Assembly (NCBI GenBank): GCA_023634235.1
Contig: JAMKCF010000013.1
Coordinates: 4,103,327 to 4,167,326 of the forward strand
Direction: 5' to 3'
DNA: 64,000 nucleotides
DNA from: Pisaster brevispinus
Lineage: Eukaryota; Echinodermata; Asteroidea; Forcipulatida; Asteriidae
Shown here: piece by piece, positions 1 through 15,100 of the stretch
Position numbering within the stretch: the first letter of the stretch is position 1
Layout of the letters: the number at the start of each line of letters is the position of its first letter
Notes under the pieces: model-generated
Told to the model about the DNA's origin: nothing
The model's database searches: none
The model's input: only the letters and a program-made list of their open reading frames with translations
Program-made: the position numbers and the translations under genes

Positions 1-35
1 TAGGAACAAATGAATTGATTTGACATGATTTGCAG

Positions 36-149
36 ATTTTGATGACTGTGCAAGCAATCCATGTCAGAACAACGCCACCTGCATCGACCGCCTGAATGGG
101 TTCAACTGCACATGTGCCGACGGTTGGATGGGTGAGACCTGTCAACAAG
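36..149 (+). CDS. Gene 1 exon: EGF-like domain 1
   Basis: This is a 114-bp exon between the acceptor TTTGCAG and the donor GTAACG, phase 1 at both ends. It encodes one EGF module of the calcium-binding style: it opens DFDDC, continues NPCQNNATC and ends [12 protein letters not shown], with six cysteines in the usual spacing. The acidic start and the N and aromatic positions fit an EGF_CA module. It is the first visible part of the gene, and further EGF exons probably lie to the left. Confidence 0.85.
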
Positions 150-3100
150 GTAACGCAATTGGTACATTTTCAAGAGAGGTAAAATCAAACAAAAATGTTA
201 ACGGTGTTAATGGTCAAGGGGCGCTTATTGCAAGCCTGTGATTGGTCAATTCACCTTCTGATTTTTCTTGAGATGAAGATGCATTTTCATTTGGTCATGT
301 TTGTGGTGATGTAGAGATGTCTGTAAACTTCTTAAATGCTGTGCATTCAGTGGGCAAGTGTAATTTACTGTACCTTCTATGATTGTTCTGCAGATGTTGA
401 CGAGTGTTTGAGCAGTCCATGTGCAAATGGTGGCACCTGTAAAAACGTATTGGATGGGTTCCTCTGCAGCTGTTCACATGGTTGGCAGGGGGTTAACTGT
501 TCCACACGTAAGTAAAATGACACAACTTTCAACCCCCATTCCAGGTTTTTATTCCCTTATTCTGGTTCAATCAGGCAGGCCACTTCTCTGCTGGTTGGAC
601 ATTTCTAGTTTTGTCCCCTGTTTCTTTTGATAAATAATAACTTAAAATTGCACCTGATCAAAAACGAAATGAAGTTTGCACTCAAGTTTACGCACTTATG
701 AAACTCAAAAGGTCTAACATCTCCTTAAAATTACACGTAACAAGACTGAGATAAAAATCTAACTTTTAAAGAGACTTACTTTATTTAACTAGGCTTAACA
801 AAAAAATGTGTTTGTTTTTTGTAATCCATCCAACTGTTCAAAAACCTGCTGACCATACAAAGTTTAATCAAATTTAAGAAGAAAAAAACAAATTTTGAAT
901 TTTTTTTATTTTTTATTAAGCATTTGATAGACTCTGATTGCCCCCAAAATGTTATAATTCTTTTGTATCCCTATCCGCAAAATAAACAAAGAACAAAACA
1001 CTTGCGGGTGGGTCAATTTCTTCTGGGTCAATGAGTGAACATGTTAATCATTTCTTGAAATACTCTTCTCCCTACCCAACCAGCTCACTCTCTGTTTTTC
1101 CAGCATGTTACAGGAAACAATTTTAGTTATTGTTAGGCCAAGGAGCGGAGCTAAGAGATGGAGCTTTCTTGGTTGTTTTGGTCAGAAAAAGTAGTGGTCA
1201 ATTACTCACAGCTAGTCATAGATTGTTGCAACTTTGAAAACAATGTGTGTCAGCAATGAATTTGAAATTCCTTATATTTGATATCTTGTAATCGGTTTCC
1301 TCCTCCGGTCAACAGGGCTCGATATCATAGCACCTGCCTACCGTGGAACTCTGCGCTTACAACAGCCCATAGAATCACAAGCTTTTACGGGGTGTCGTAA
1401 GCGCAGAATTGGTGTGGTAATAGTAGTTCCGACTTTTTCTACCCATACCCTTCCACAACAGTATCACCTAAACCCCAAATACCACCCTCAGAGAGAGCCG
1501 ACTTGTTCATGACATCCAAATCTTTTGTCTGATTGATCCCTTCCTTTTGGAGGGAAACGCTTGATGGGGTTCAAAATTTGTGAAAGTCAACACGGATTCA
1601 AATAGTTGAGGTTAGCACAAATCATGCGTGAGTTGTTCTCTTTGTGTTCTATCAAGGCTGCTCAAATGCCAACAGGAAGGCCACTTACAATCGCCCGCGC
1701 ATTTCCCTTTCACTGCCAGAAATTAAACTTTAAAAAAAAAAGTGCAAAAATTGTTCTCTCTTTCACCATGTTCACTGCATAATATTTAACTGTACATAGA
1801 AAATATATACTTTTAGGAGAATTAGAAGTGCAAAGTCCCTTAGGCTACTGGTGTGCCAAGGACTGGGGGATATTTATTCAACTTTACTTGCTCTGATGAG
1901 TTCTGTGTACTGGATCAAAAACTCGGCCTTGAATCATGGTTTAAGGCTAAAGCTACCCACCAGTAATTGATACCGAGCAATAGATGATACAAGGGTTAAA
2001 AATTGATTTTTTTTTAAAATAAGTTCATCAATTAATTAATATTTATTCTTCTTGGTTAAGGGCACCTCTATGAGGAAGTTGTAAAATTCTATCGGAACAT
2101 TTCAAGGGGCACCAAGGCAATGACCAGCGGCAATGGAGCAAAATGCCATTGTTGCCTCCGTGAAGTGTTAGGCCTGGAATTGTAGATTAAAACAAAATAC
2201 TAATCACGATTGCTTGCTTTTGTTGCAAGAAGAATCCCGAAAGTAATTTTAATATAGTTTTCTTAAAAAAGTGGATGAGTAGAATGAATAATGGCATCCA
2301 TAAATCAATGCTATGTTATTTTTCCAGACACTATACAACTATGTAATCTCCAGGGAAAGATTTGAAACCCTAGAGTCTGAGGCATATGGGTGGCTAGTGC
2401 GTAAATGACTCGCCTCTCGCCACTGTGGCCCTGGTTCGATTCTTCGCTAGGGCCATATATGTGTGTAGATTTTTGCATAAGGGCCACACCTGTGCCATAA
2501 GGGTATTTCTTCAGGCCCTCCCGTTTCCTCCTTCCGATAATAAACCAAACTTTATAGATCCCTGGCTGTGCTCCATGGTCATATATATTATGGGTTGATG
2601 TGATTGGGCTTTAAACGTGATGTGAATGTGCGATAAAGTACCTCATCTTTGTCTCGGTCCTTTATTTCAAGGCCACGACCCTGCCGTTTTAAAACAGCCA
2701 TTTAGGACCTCGTCGCTACTCTTTCTTTTCCCTAATATTCTTACAGCTTGGGATGTCTGCGAAGTCTTCCCATGTCTAAATGGAGGAACCTGCAAGAACT
2801 TTCAGTTCTACGTGATTTGCATGTGTGCCCAAGATTATGAAGGTGTCATCTGTGAGATGTATACTGGTAAGTAAGCATCGCATGATAGACGCGTTCCCTA
2901 CATCCTTAGTAAGCATTAGCCTTGATTGCAAGGCTGTTTGCGCGAGAGTCCACGCATAGAGTTCGCCAGCACTTGAGTAGACCATTGCTCGACATTCCAC
3001 ACGCATTATACACATATATACAGTTATAGAACTTATTTACTCCTCCAAATACTTTGAATCTTATGGGAAAGGTCCCCCTGTTATTTTGACCCACTCATGC

Positions 3101-6100
3101 ACAATTTTTTTTTTTGTGATAAATTGATCATATGGACACATGTCTTGTATTTTGCAAATGGCGGCTGCCTCAAAAATCTGTAAGGACGATAGACGTGCAC
3201 ACACACTGAGCCCATGCACAGAGTCCATGTATAAAACAGGCATGCAACTCTTCCGCGTTTCCGCGGATTTCCGCGTTTTTTAAAAATGATCAGCGCTAAA
3301 AATAAAAAAAAATCGAAAAAAAAATATATATATATATATTTTTTTGGCGATTTTCTTTTTTAAAGCCTTATATATGCTTGGCAACAACAATGTACAACCA
3401 CAATAATGTGAAATAAGCCTAGTACATGCTAAGAATGCACCTAAGAGCATAATAAACCTCAACATTTTCTAGGGTACCATTGTGGATCTCATGTCCCTTG
3501 GCGTTTTGGCTGCCTCGCTCCGCGCTTGCGTTGTGCCTTTGAAAATTTCCTCTTTTTTTTTCATCGGGCAGTTGCATGCCTGATAAAATCCTTGCACTGC
3601 TTGGACATGGGCATTGCGTGGACAGACTGGGCGTTCAAATAAGACAGTTTGCATTCAAGACGTAAGATGGCATTTGAAGACCCACTCACTAAAACAGTTT
3701 CTGTTTTGATTGCTGCAACTGAAATGAGGCTAACATTTAACATAAATTTATTGTTTTAACTGAACCATGACGGCAAAGTTTTTGAATTTGTTTCGATAGT
3801 CAGTTTTTGGTATGTTTATTGAATGCGAGAACTTATTTACTCCTCCAAATACTTTGAATCTTATGAAAAAGGTCCCCCTGTTATTTTGACCCACTCATGC
3901 ACAATTTTTTTGTTTGTGATAAATTGATCATATGGACACATGTCTTGTAGTTTGCAAATGGCGACTGCCTCAAAAATGGGTCACAAAAGCGCCCTCAAGA
4001 GTCCTTTTTCCCATTTTTAAAACTGCGTGGCCAATCTTTTTTTCGTTTTACAACTGTTTTTCTAATGGGATTTAAAACCGATTGACGCGTGAAAGAGTTA
4101 AAAGAAAAAGATGTTGAAAGTGGTCTATATGTGTCACATGGCCGTATCCAAATTGGCGGCTACTGCTACGGCTGGGTTGCTGTGTTATCATGTGTGAAGA
4201 ACAGGAGGTCCTCAGTAACCCCCTTAGCGATAGTCGTAGCCGTAGCCGTAGCCGTAGCCATAGCCGTAGCCGCCAATTCAGATATGGCCTATATTTAAAA
4301 AGCTGCTTAAGAACCTTTAAATGCTTCCTGCTTGGTTAGTATAGACAACACATTTTTGGGGCACAAATTTATGTGTGGGTAGGTATATACATTTAAACCC
4401 GGGACCTATAGCAAAAGGGACAATAGGTCCACGGTTGCTATCACAAAGGAAAACATTGTGGTCTATGGTTGCTATCACAAAGGGTTGAACAAAGGAGGAT
4501 CCACGATTGCCGGTGTTTACACATGTGTGTGTGTGTGTGTGGGGGGGGGGGGGGAATCCAGAAGACCACGGGGGGCTTGTAGCTCAAAATGTCTACTTGA
4601 CAGGAAATAATTTTAGAAGACCAGAATCGCAATGAGAAGGTGTAACTTTCTGCACAGTTTAACTTACATCTATCTGTTTTGATTCTAACAAGCACAAGGC
4701 CATGTAAGAGAAGATTTATCTCAGCTGAAGGTATATACTTCGATACTCAACAGAATTTAAAGATATTTATCCAACTCAAAATCACACTTGCAAATATTCC
4801 CCAAATATACTACACAGAGGTATTTTTGCAATTAAAAAACATAAGAACACTGGACTTGTCCTGTCATGAGTTTACTGGGCTGACGCTTAAATCACTAGCC
4901 TCTGGCCTAGGGTCCAGTGCAAAATTCAAGCCCTACTGCCTTCAGTCTTTTACTTAAAAACCTTAGAAAATGGAAGCAAAAATTGTAAGCATTCTTTAAG
5001 AAAATAAGTTGTTCCTTTGAATCTTTGAAAATGTCGGTTTGTCACCTTTTCAGGACCAACTTCAACAGTAGGGTCATTCACATCTGAGACATCCACTGCT
5101 GAGTCAGTCTCTTCAGGAAATTTTACTGAAGTGATGTTGGACACATCAACAGAGGAAACATCCACATCGGAAACATCCACATCTGAAGCATTTGTCAATG
5201 AAACATCTACTCCCGCTGCATGTACGTCCATCCCAGCTACATACATAATGACATCATCAATATGTCAATTTTCTACAAGGCCACCCATGATGGGCACTGC
5301 ATCATCAGATAATGTGACGTCAAGGCCGGGTTCAACAGCAATGCCTTCAACAATGGAGCCACCGCCAATCACAAGAATTGAAGACTACATCTCCACACAA
5401 GATCCCACAACGACAACAATAACCACCTACACGCAACTCCCTGCCTTTATTGAACTAATCTTAGAAACTACTTCCCCTGCAACTACTTCAGATATTAAAA
5501 TTACAACAATTCCTGATAATGTCTTTGAGGTTGTCAATATAACAGAGATTGGTGTAACAGTTCTGGAGATCACTTTATCAGAAGGTGCCTACACTACCAT
5601 TCTGGTAACGACCACACAGCCTTCAGATATGTTACTCTCGGTAGCGACGGTAGATGCAGAAAACACCGCCATGTTACTTTTTGGAGTATTGAACATAACC
5701 TTACCAACTACGTTGCCGATGACTGAAACACCAGTAGTTGAGAAGAAGACCTTCTTCAGGTATTTGAGTACTGCAGAAAATACAAGAGTTGTGGCTTTTG
5801 TTGCAACTGGAAGTGCAGCTGACTACCAGCTTCTGGTGTATACTGAAAACCCAATGGAAACATCCTCTGTCCAACTTGAGACTACACCTGTTTGTCGTTC
5901 GACCAACTTGACATCATTGATTAACAATTGTCCGGAAGGATTATTGGTATCTTTTCAGACTTTAGAGGCTGTTAATACCACTTTGCTCATAACGCTGAAG
6001 GAAGCTGCTAACATATCCTTCCAGGTGACCACAGCAGACCCCCTAAGTATAGTGGAGCTTTCTGAAGACACCAGCTATGTCAAGACACAAAACTACACAA

Positions 6101-9100
6101 AAATGCTCGGAACCCAGGGGAGCTCAATACTAAGAGCTTTTGCCTCATCTGGAGATCCAACAAAGTACACTCTCACAGTGAACACCAGAAATCCATCAGG
6201 TTCTGTTGATGTAGATGTCGAAACCATTCCTTCAAATCGTGCGCAGAATCTGAGATTTTTTACACGTGGTGAAACTGAGGCTTACTATGTGACTTTTGAA
6301 ACGTTTGAAGCAGCTAATACAACGATGATTATCACACTAATGGAACCTGGGAATGTCACCTTTCAATTTTCCACGGAAGACGATTCAGGCATTATAACGC
6401 TTGAGGAATATTCTCCAGAACCTTTAGTAAGGGCACTTAGTACACAGGGAAGAAGTGTTGTTACAGCTTCTGCTTCAACAAGAAGCCCTGCAGATTACAT
6501 CCTGCTCATTTACACTAAAAACCCAAATGACACTGCAAACGTGGTTCTAGAAACATTGCCTGCTAATGTATCTTATGATGTGAGATATATCAGGAGTGAC
6601 AATCCAGAGGCTTGGATGCTGACATTCAAAACCATTGGGGAAGTGAATGCCACTCTACTTTTACAGCTGATGGAAGCTGCAAACATTTCCTTTCAGGTAA
6701 CCACTGCAGATCAGTCTAGTTCAGTAGAGCTTACAGAGTACAGTACAGAACCAGAAGTTGTGGAACCTGTCCTAAGAAGACTGAGTACCCAGGGAAGCAG
6801 TGTTGTCAGAGCTTTTGCTTCAACAAGATACCCTGCTAATTACACATTAATCATCTACACAACGAACCCAAATGATACAGCCAATGTGGTTCTAGAAACA
6901 TCGCCTGCTAATGTATCTTATGATGTGAGATATTTCAGGAGTGACAATCCAGAGGCTTTGATGGTGACATTCAAAACTTTGAAGGAAGTTAATGCTACCC
7001 TGCTCTTACAGCTGATGAAGGCTGCAAACATTTCCTTTCAGGTAACCACTGCAGATCAGTCTAGTTCAGTAGAGCTTGCAGAGTACAGTACAGAACCAGA
7101 AGTTGTGGAACCTGTCCTAAGAACACTGAGTACCCAGGGAAGCAGTATTGTCAGAGCTTTTGCTTCAACAAGATACCCTGCTAATTACACATTAATCATC
7201 TACACAACAAACCCGAATGATACAGCCAATGTGGTCCTAGAAACGATGCCTGCTAATTTATCTTATGATGTGAGATATATCAGGAGTGACAATCCAGAGG
7301 CATTGATGGTGACATTCCAAACTTTCGAGGAAGTTAATGCTACCCTGCTCTTACAGCTGATTGAAGCTGCAAACATTTCCTTTCAGGTAACCACTGCTGA
7401 TCAGTCTAGTTCAGTAGAGCTTGCAGAGTACAGTACAGAACCAGAAGTTGTGGATCCTGTCCTAAGAACACTGAGTACCCCAGGAAGCAGTGTTGTCAGA
7501 GCTTTTGCTTCAACAAGATACCCTGCTAATTACACATTAATCATCTACACAACAAACCCAAATGATACGGCTAACGTGGTTCTAGAAACATCGCCTGCTA
7601 ATGTATCTTATGATGTCAGATATATAAGGAGTGACAATCCAGAGGCATTGATGGTGACATTCAAAACCATTGGGGAAGTGAATGCTACCCTACTCTTACA
7701 GCTGATGGAAGCTGCAAACATTTCCTTTCAGGTAACCACTGCAGATCAGTCTAGTTCAGTAGAGCTTACAGAGTACAGTACAGAACCAGAAGTTGTGGAT
7801 CCTGTCCTAAGAACACTGAGTACCCCAGGAAGCAGTGTTGTCAGAGCTTTTGCTTCAACAAGATACCCTGCTAATTACACATTAATCATCTACACAACAA
7901 ACCCGAATGATACAGCCAATGTGGTCCTAGAAACGATGCCTGCTAATGTGACTTATGATGTGAGATATTTCAGGAGTGAAAATCCAGAGGCTTTGACGGT
8001 GACATTCAAAACTTTGGAGGAAGTTAATGCTACCCTACTCTTACAGCTGATGGAAGCTGCAAACATTTCCTTTCAGGTAACCACTGCAGATCAGTCTAGT
8101 TCAGTAGAGCTTACAGAGTACAGTACAGAACCAGAAGTTGTGGATCCTGTCCTAAGAAGACTGAGTACCCCAGGAAGCAGTGTTGTCAGAGCTTTTGCTT
8201 CAACAAGATACCCTGCTAATTACACATTAATCATCTACACAACAAACCCGAATGATACGGCTAACGTGGTTCTAGAAACATCGCCTGCTAATGTATCTTA
8301 TGATGTCAGATATATCAGGAGTGACAATCCAGAGGCATTGATGGTGACATTTAAAACTTTGGAGGAAGTTAATGCTACCCTACTCTTACAGCTGATGGAA
8401 GCTGCAAACATTTCCTTTCAAGTAACCACTGCAGATCAGTCTAGTTCAGTAGAGCTTACAGAGTACAGTACAGAACCAGAAGTTGTGGAACCTGTACTAA
8501 GATCACTGAGTACCCTGGGAAGCAGTGTTGTCAGGGCTTTTGCTTCAACAAGAAGCCCTGCTAATTACACATTAATCATCTACACAACAAACCCCAATGA
8601 TACAGCTAACGTGATTCTTGAAACGATGCCTGCTAATGTATCTTTTGATGTGAGATATTTCAAGAGTGACAATCCAGAGGCATTGATGGTGACATTTAAA
8701 ACTTTGGAAGAAGTTAATGCTACCCTACTCTTACAGCTGATGGAAGCTGCAAACATTTCCTTTCAGGTAACCACTGCAGATCAGTCTAGTTCAGTAGAGC
8801 TTACAGAGTACAGTTCAGTACCAGAAGTTGTGGAACCTGTCCTAAGAACACTGAGTACCCAGGGAAGCAGTGTTGTTAGAGCTTTTGCTTCAACAAGAAG
8901 CCCTGCTAATTACACATTAATCATCTACACAACAAACCCCAATGATACGGCTAACGTGATTCTTGAAACGATGCCTGCTAATGTATCTTTTGATGTGAGA
9001 TATTTCAAGAGTGACAATCCAGAGGCATTGATGGTGACATTTAAAACTTTGGAAGAAGTTAATGCTACCCTACTCTTACAGCTGATGGAAGCTGCAAACA

Positions 9101-12100
9101 TTTCCTTTCAGGTAACCACTGCAGATCAGTCTAGTTCAGTAGAGCTTGAAGAGTACAGTACAGAACCAGAAGTTGTGGAACCTGTCCTAAGAAGACTGAG
9201 TACCCAGGGAAGCAGTGTTGTCAGAGCTTTTGCTTCAACAAGATACCCTGCTAATTACACATTAATCATCCAAACAACAAATCCAATTAATACTGCAAAT
9301 GTGGTTCTAGAAACATCGCCTGCTAATGTATCTTATGATGTAAGATATTTCAGGAGTGACAATCCAGAGGCTTTGATGGTGATATTCAAAACTTCGGAGG
9401 AAGTTAATGCTACCTTACTTTTACAGCTGATGGAAGCTGCAAAAATTTCCTTTCAGGTAACGACTGCTGATCAGTTCAGTTCAGTAGAGCTTGCAGAGTA
9501 TATCACAGAACCAGAAGTTGTGGAGTCCTTTTACAGAACTTTGAGCACCCAGGGAAGTAAAGTTGTACGAGCTTTTACCTCAACAAGTCGTCCAGCAAAT
9601 TACACGCTGGTCATCTACACACAGAATTCTGAACAGACTGCTAATTTCACCTTAGAAACTTCACCTGCTGATGTAGCTTTTGATTTGAAATTTTTCAGAA
9701 GTGACCTTCCTGATGCATTAATGGTGACATTCAAGACTTTGGAAGCAGTAAATGCCACAGCAATTCTAAAGCTTAAAGAATCTGCAAACATTTCCCTTCA
9801 AGTTAACACAGCCGACAAACACAGTGTTGTAGAGCTTGGAGAGTTTGCAACAGAACCAGAGATCGTTCAACCCATTCTCAAAAGATTGAGTACTCAGGGG
9901 CACAAGGTGGTCAGAGCTTTTATCTCGACAATAAGTCCAGCTAACTACACACTAGCTGTCTATACAATAAATCCAAATTCAACTGTTGGTATTAACCTGG
10001 AAACCATGCCTGCAAATGTCTCATTTGATGTTAAAAACTTCACAGGAGATGATGCTGAGGCATATATCGTGACATTCAAAACATCAGTAGAAGTAAATGC
10101 AACTCTACTGATAAGTCTTCTTGAGTCAGCAAATATTTCTCTTCAGGTGCACACTGCTGATCAATCTAGCATTGTAGAGCTGAAAGAGCTTAAATCAGAG
10201 GTTACGGAGCCATTAATTCAAACATTGAGTACTGAGGGAGAAAGCACTGTTAAAGCTTTCGCAACTGCAAGAAGTCCAGCAAACTATACCCTGATTATCT
10301 ACACCAGAAACCCCAATGAAAGTATAGAAGTTGTTCTTGGAACATCTCCTGCAAATGCATCTTATGATGTAAGATCTATGATTGTAGATGACATGGAAGC
10401 ACTGATTTTGACATACAGGACATCAGGCGGAGTAAATTCCACTTTGCTCATTACCCTTCAAGAATCTGCCAACATCTCCTTTGAGATTGAATCAGCTGAC
10501 CAATCCAGTGAAGTTGAACTTGCAGAAGAAGATGATGAAATGGAGTCAACAGTTTCACCCACTGTCCCACCCCAGATGTACAGATCCTTGAGTACTGAGG
10601 GAGAAAGCACTGTTTATGCTTTTGCAACTGCAAGGAGTCCAGCAAATTATACCCTGATTATCTACACTAGAAACCCCAAAGAAAGTGTAGAAGTGGTTCT
10701 TGAAACATCTCCTGCAAATGCATCTTATGATGTAAGATCTATGATTGTAGATGACATGGAAGCACTGATTTTGACGTACAGGACATCAGGCAGAGTAAAT
10801 TCCACTTTGCTAATTAGCCTTCAAGAATCTGCCAACATCTCCTTTGAGATTGAATCAGCTGACCAATCCAGTGAAGTAGAACTTGCAGAAGAAGATGATG
10901 AAATGGAGTCAACAGTTTCACCCACTGTCCCACCCCAGATGTACAGATCCTTGAGTACTGAGGGAGAAAGCACTGTTTATGCTTTTGCAACTGCAAGAAG
11001 TCCAGCAAATTATACCCTGATTATCTACACTAGAAACCCCAATGAAAGTGTAGAATTGGTTCTTGAAACATCTCCTGCAAATTCATCTTATGATGTAAGA
11101 TCTATGTTGGTGGATGACATGGAAGCACTGATTTTGACATACAGGACATCAGGCAGAGTAAATTCCACTTTGCTAATTACCCTTCAAGAATCTGCCAACA
11201 TCTCCTTTGAGATCGAATCAGCTGACCAATCCAGTGAAGTAGAACTTGCAGAAGAAGATGATGAAGTGGAGTCAACAGTTTCACCCACTGTCCCACCCCA
11301 GATGTACAGATCCTTGAGTACTGAGGGAGAAAGCACTGTTTATGCTTTTGCAACTGCAAGAAGTCCAGCAAACTATACCCTGATTATCTACACCAGAAAC
11401 CCCAATGAAAGTATAGAAGTTGTTCTTGAAACATCTCCTGCAAATGCATCTTATGATGTAAGATCTATGATTGTAGATGACATGGAAGCACTGATTTTGA
11501 CATACAGGACATTAGGCGGAGTAAATTCCACTTTGCTCATTAAACTTCAAGAATCTGCCAACATCTCCTTTGAGATCAAATCGGCTGACAAATCCAGTGA
11601 AGTAGAACTTGCAGAAGAAGATGATGAAATGGAGTCAACAGTTTCACCAACTGTCCCACCCCAGATGTACAGATCCTTGAGTACTGAGGGAGAAAGCACT
11701 GTTTATGCTTTTGCAACTGCAAGAAGTCCAGCAAACTATACCCTGATTATCTACACCAGAAACCCCAATGAAAGTGTAGAAGTGGTTCTTGAAACATCTC
11801 CTGCAAATGCATCTTATGATGTTAGATCTATGATTGTAGATGACATGGAAGCATTGATTTTGACATACAGGACATCAGACACAGTAAATTCCACTTTGCT
11901 CATTACCCTTCAAGAATCTGCCAACATCTCCTTTGAGATCGAATCAGCTGACCAATCAAGTGAAGTAGAACTTGCAGAAGAAGATGATGAAGTGGAGTCA
12001 ACAGTTTCACCCACTGTTCCACCCCAGATGTACAGATCCTTGAGTACTGAGGGAGAAAGCACTGTTTATGCTTTTGCAACTGCAAGAAGTCCAGCAAACT

Positions 12101-15100
12101 ATACCCTGATTATCTACACCAGAAACCCAAATGAAAGTGTAGAACTGGTTCTTGAAACATCTCCTGCAAATGCATCTTATGATGTAAGATCTATGATTGT
12201 AGATGACATGGAAGCACTGATTTTGACATACAGGACATCAGGCGGAGTAAATTCCACTTTGCTCATTACCCTTCAAGAATCTGCCAACATCTCCTTTGAG
12301 ATCGAATCGGCTGACCAATCCAGTGAAGTAGAACTTGCAGAAGAAGATGATGAAATGGAGTCTACAGTTTCACCAACTGTCCCACCCCAGATGTACAGAT
12401 CCTTGAGTACTGAGGGAGAAAGCACTGTTTATGCTTTTGCAACTGCAAGAAGTCCAGCAAATTATACCCTGATTATCTACACCAGAAACCCCAATGAAAG
12501 TATAGAAGTGGTTCTTGAAACATCTCCTGCAAATGCATCTTATGATGTAAGATCTATGATTGTAGATGACATGGAAGCACTGATTTTGACATACAGGACA
12601 TCAGGCGGAGTAAATTCCACTTTGCTAATTAGCCTTCAAGAATCTGCCAACATCTCCTTTGAGATTGAATCAGCTGACCAATCCAGTGAAGTAGAACTTG
12701 CAGAAGAAGATGATGGAATGGAGTCAACAGTTTCACCAACTGTCCCACCCCAGATGTACAGATCCTTGAGTACTGAGGGAGAAAGCACTGTTTATGCTTT
12801 TGCAACTGCAAGAAGTCCAGCAAACTATACCCTGATTATCTACACTAGAAACCCCAATGAAAGTGTAGAAGTGGTTCTTGAAACATCTCCTGCAAATGCA
12901 TCTTATGATGTAAGATCTATGATTGAAGATGACATGGAAGCACTGATTTTGACATACAGGACATCAGACAGAGTAAATTCCACTTTGCTCATTACCCTTC
13001 AAGAATCTGCCAACATCTCCTTTGAGATCGAATCAGCTGACCAATCCAGTGAAGTAGAACTTGCAGAAGAAGATGATGAAGTGGAGTCAACAGTTTCACC
13101 CACTGTTCCACCCCAGATGTACAGATCCTTGAGTACTGAGGGAGAAAGCACTGTTTATGCTTTTGCAACTGCAAGAAGTCCAGCAAACTATACCCTGATT
13201 ATCTACACCAGAAACCCAAATGAAAGTGTAGAACTGGTTCTTGAAACATCTCCTGCAAATGCATCTTATGATGTAAGATCTATGATTGTAGATGACATGG
13301 AAGCACTGATTTTGACATACAGGACATCAGGCGGAGTAAATTCCACTTTGCTCATTACCCTTCAAGAATCTGCCAACATCTCCTTTGAGATCGAATCGGC
13401 TGACCAATCCAGTGAAGTAGAACTTGCAGAAGAAGATGATGAAATGGAGTCTACAGTTTCACCAACTGTCCCACCCCAGATGTACAGATCCTTGAGTACT
13501 GAGGGAGAAAGCACTGTTTATGCTTTTGCAACTGCAAGAAGTCCAGCAAATTATACCCTGATTATCTACACTAGAAACCCCAATGAAAGTATAGAAGTGG
13601 TTCTTGAAACATCTCCTGCAAATGCATCTTATGATGTAAGATCTATGATTGTAGATGACATGGAAGCACTGATTTTGACATACAGGACATCAGGCGGAGT
13701 AAATTCCACTTTGCTAATTAGCCTTCAAGAATCTGCCAACATCTCCTTTGAGATTGAATCAGCTGACCAATCCAGTGAAGTAGAACTTGCAGAAGAAGAT
13801 GATGGAATGGAGTCAACAGTTTCACCAACTGTCCCACCCCAGATGTACAGATCCTTGAGTACTGAGGGAGAAAGCACTGTTTATGCTTTTGCAACTGCAA
13901 GAAGTCCAGCAAACTATACCCTGATTATCTACACTAGAAACCCCAATGAAAGTGTAGAAGTGGTTCTTGAAACATCTCCTGCAAATGCATCTTATGATGT
14001 AAGATCTATGATTGAAGATGACATGGAAGCACTGATTTTGACATACAGGACATCAGACAGAGTAAATTCCACTTTGCTCATTACCCTTCAAGAATCTGCC
14101 AACATCTCCTTTGAGATCGAATCAGCTGACCAATCCAGTGAAGTAGAACTTGCAGAAGAAGATGATGAAGTGGAGTCAACAGTTTCACCCACTGTCCCAC
14201 CCCAGATGTACAGATCCTTGAGTACTGAGGGAGAAAGCACTGTTTATGCTTTTGCAACTGCAAGAAGTCCAGCAAACTATACCCTGATTATCTACACCAG
14301 AAACCCCAATGAAAGTATAGAAGTTGTTCTTGAAACATCTCCTGCAAATGCATCTTATGATGTAAGATCTATGATTGTAGATGACATGGAAGCACTGATT
14401 TTGACATACAGGACATCAGGCAGAGTAAATTCCACTTTGCTAATTAGCCTTCAAGAATCTGCCAACATCTCCTTTGAGATTGAATCAGCTGACCAATCCA
14501 GTGAAGTAGAACTTGCAGAAGAAGATGATGGAATGGAGTCAACAGTTTCACCAACTGTCCCACCCCAGATGTACAGATCCTTGAGTACTGAGGGAGAAAG
14601 CACTGTTTATGCTTTTGCAACTGCAAGAAGTCCAGCAAACTATACCTTGATTATCTACACTAGAAACCCTAATGAAAGTGTAGAAGTGGTTCTTGAAACA
14701 TCTCCTGCAAATGCATCTTATGATGTAAGATCTATGATGGTGGATGACATGGAAGCACTGATTTTGACATACAGGACATTAGGCGGAGTAAATTCCACTT
14801 TGCTCATTACCCTTCAAGAATCTGCCAACATCTCCTTTGAGATTGAATCAGCTGACCAATCCAGTGAAGTAGAACTTGCAGAAGAAGATGATGAAATGGA
14901 GTCAACAGTTTCACCCACTGTCCCACCCCAGATGTACAGATCCTTGAGTACTGAGGGAGAAAGCACTGTTTATGCTTTTGCAACTGCAAGAAGTCCAGCA
15001 AACTATACCCTGATTATCTACACTAGAAACCCTAATGAAAGTGTAGAATTGGTTCTTGAAACATCTCCTGCAAATGCATCTTATGATGTAAGATCTATGA

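Larger units (their letters stand above)
2867..5053 (+). other. Gene 1 intron before the giant exon
   Basis: 2.2-kb intron with a duplicated ~149-bp segment (3029-3178 and 3829-3977), an inverted-repeat element with TAGCCG hexamers (4139-4287) and a dispersed repeat ending in a (GT)n(G)n tract (4363-4553). The rest is AT-rich with no coding signal. Confidence 0.6.

Noticed and set aside
4089..4298. 69-codon open frame ending in an Ala/Val-rich tail
   Set aside because: The tail is the TAGCCG hexamer tract of an inverted-repeat element, not a transmembrane peptide gene.
5131..5133. ATG at 5131 as the start of a separate giant gene
   Set aside because: The frame is open upstream to a good acceptor at 5053, and phase 1 continuity with the EGF exon donor at 2866 makes this an internal exon.
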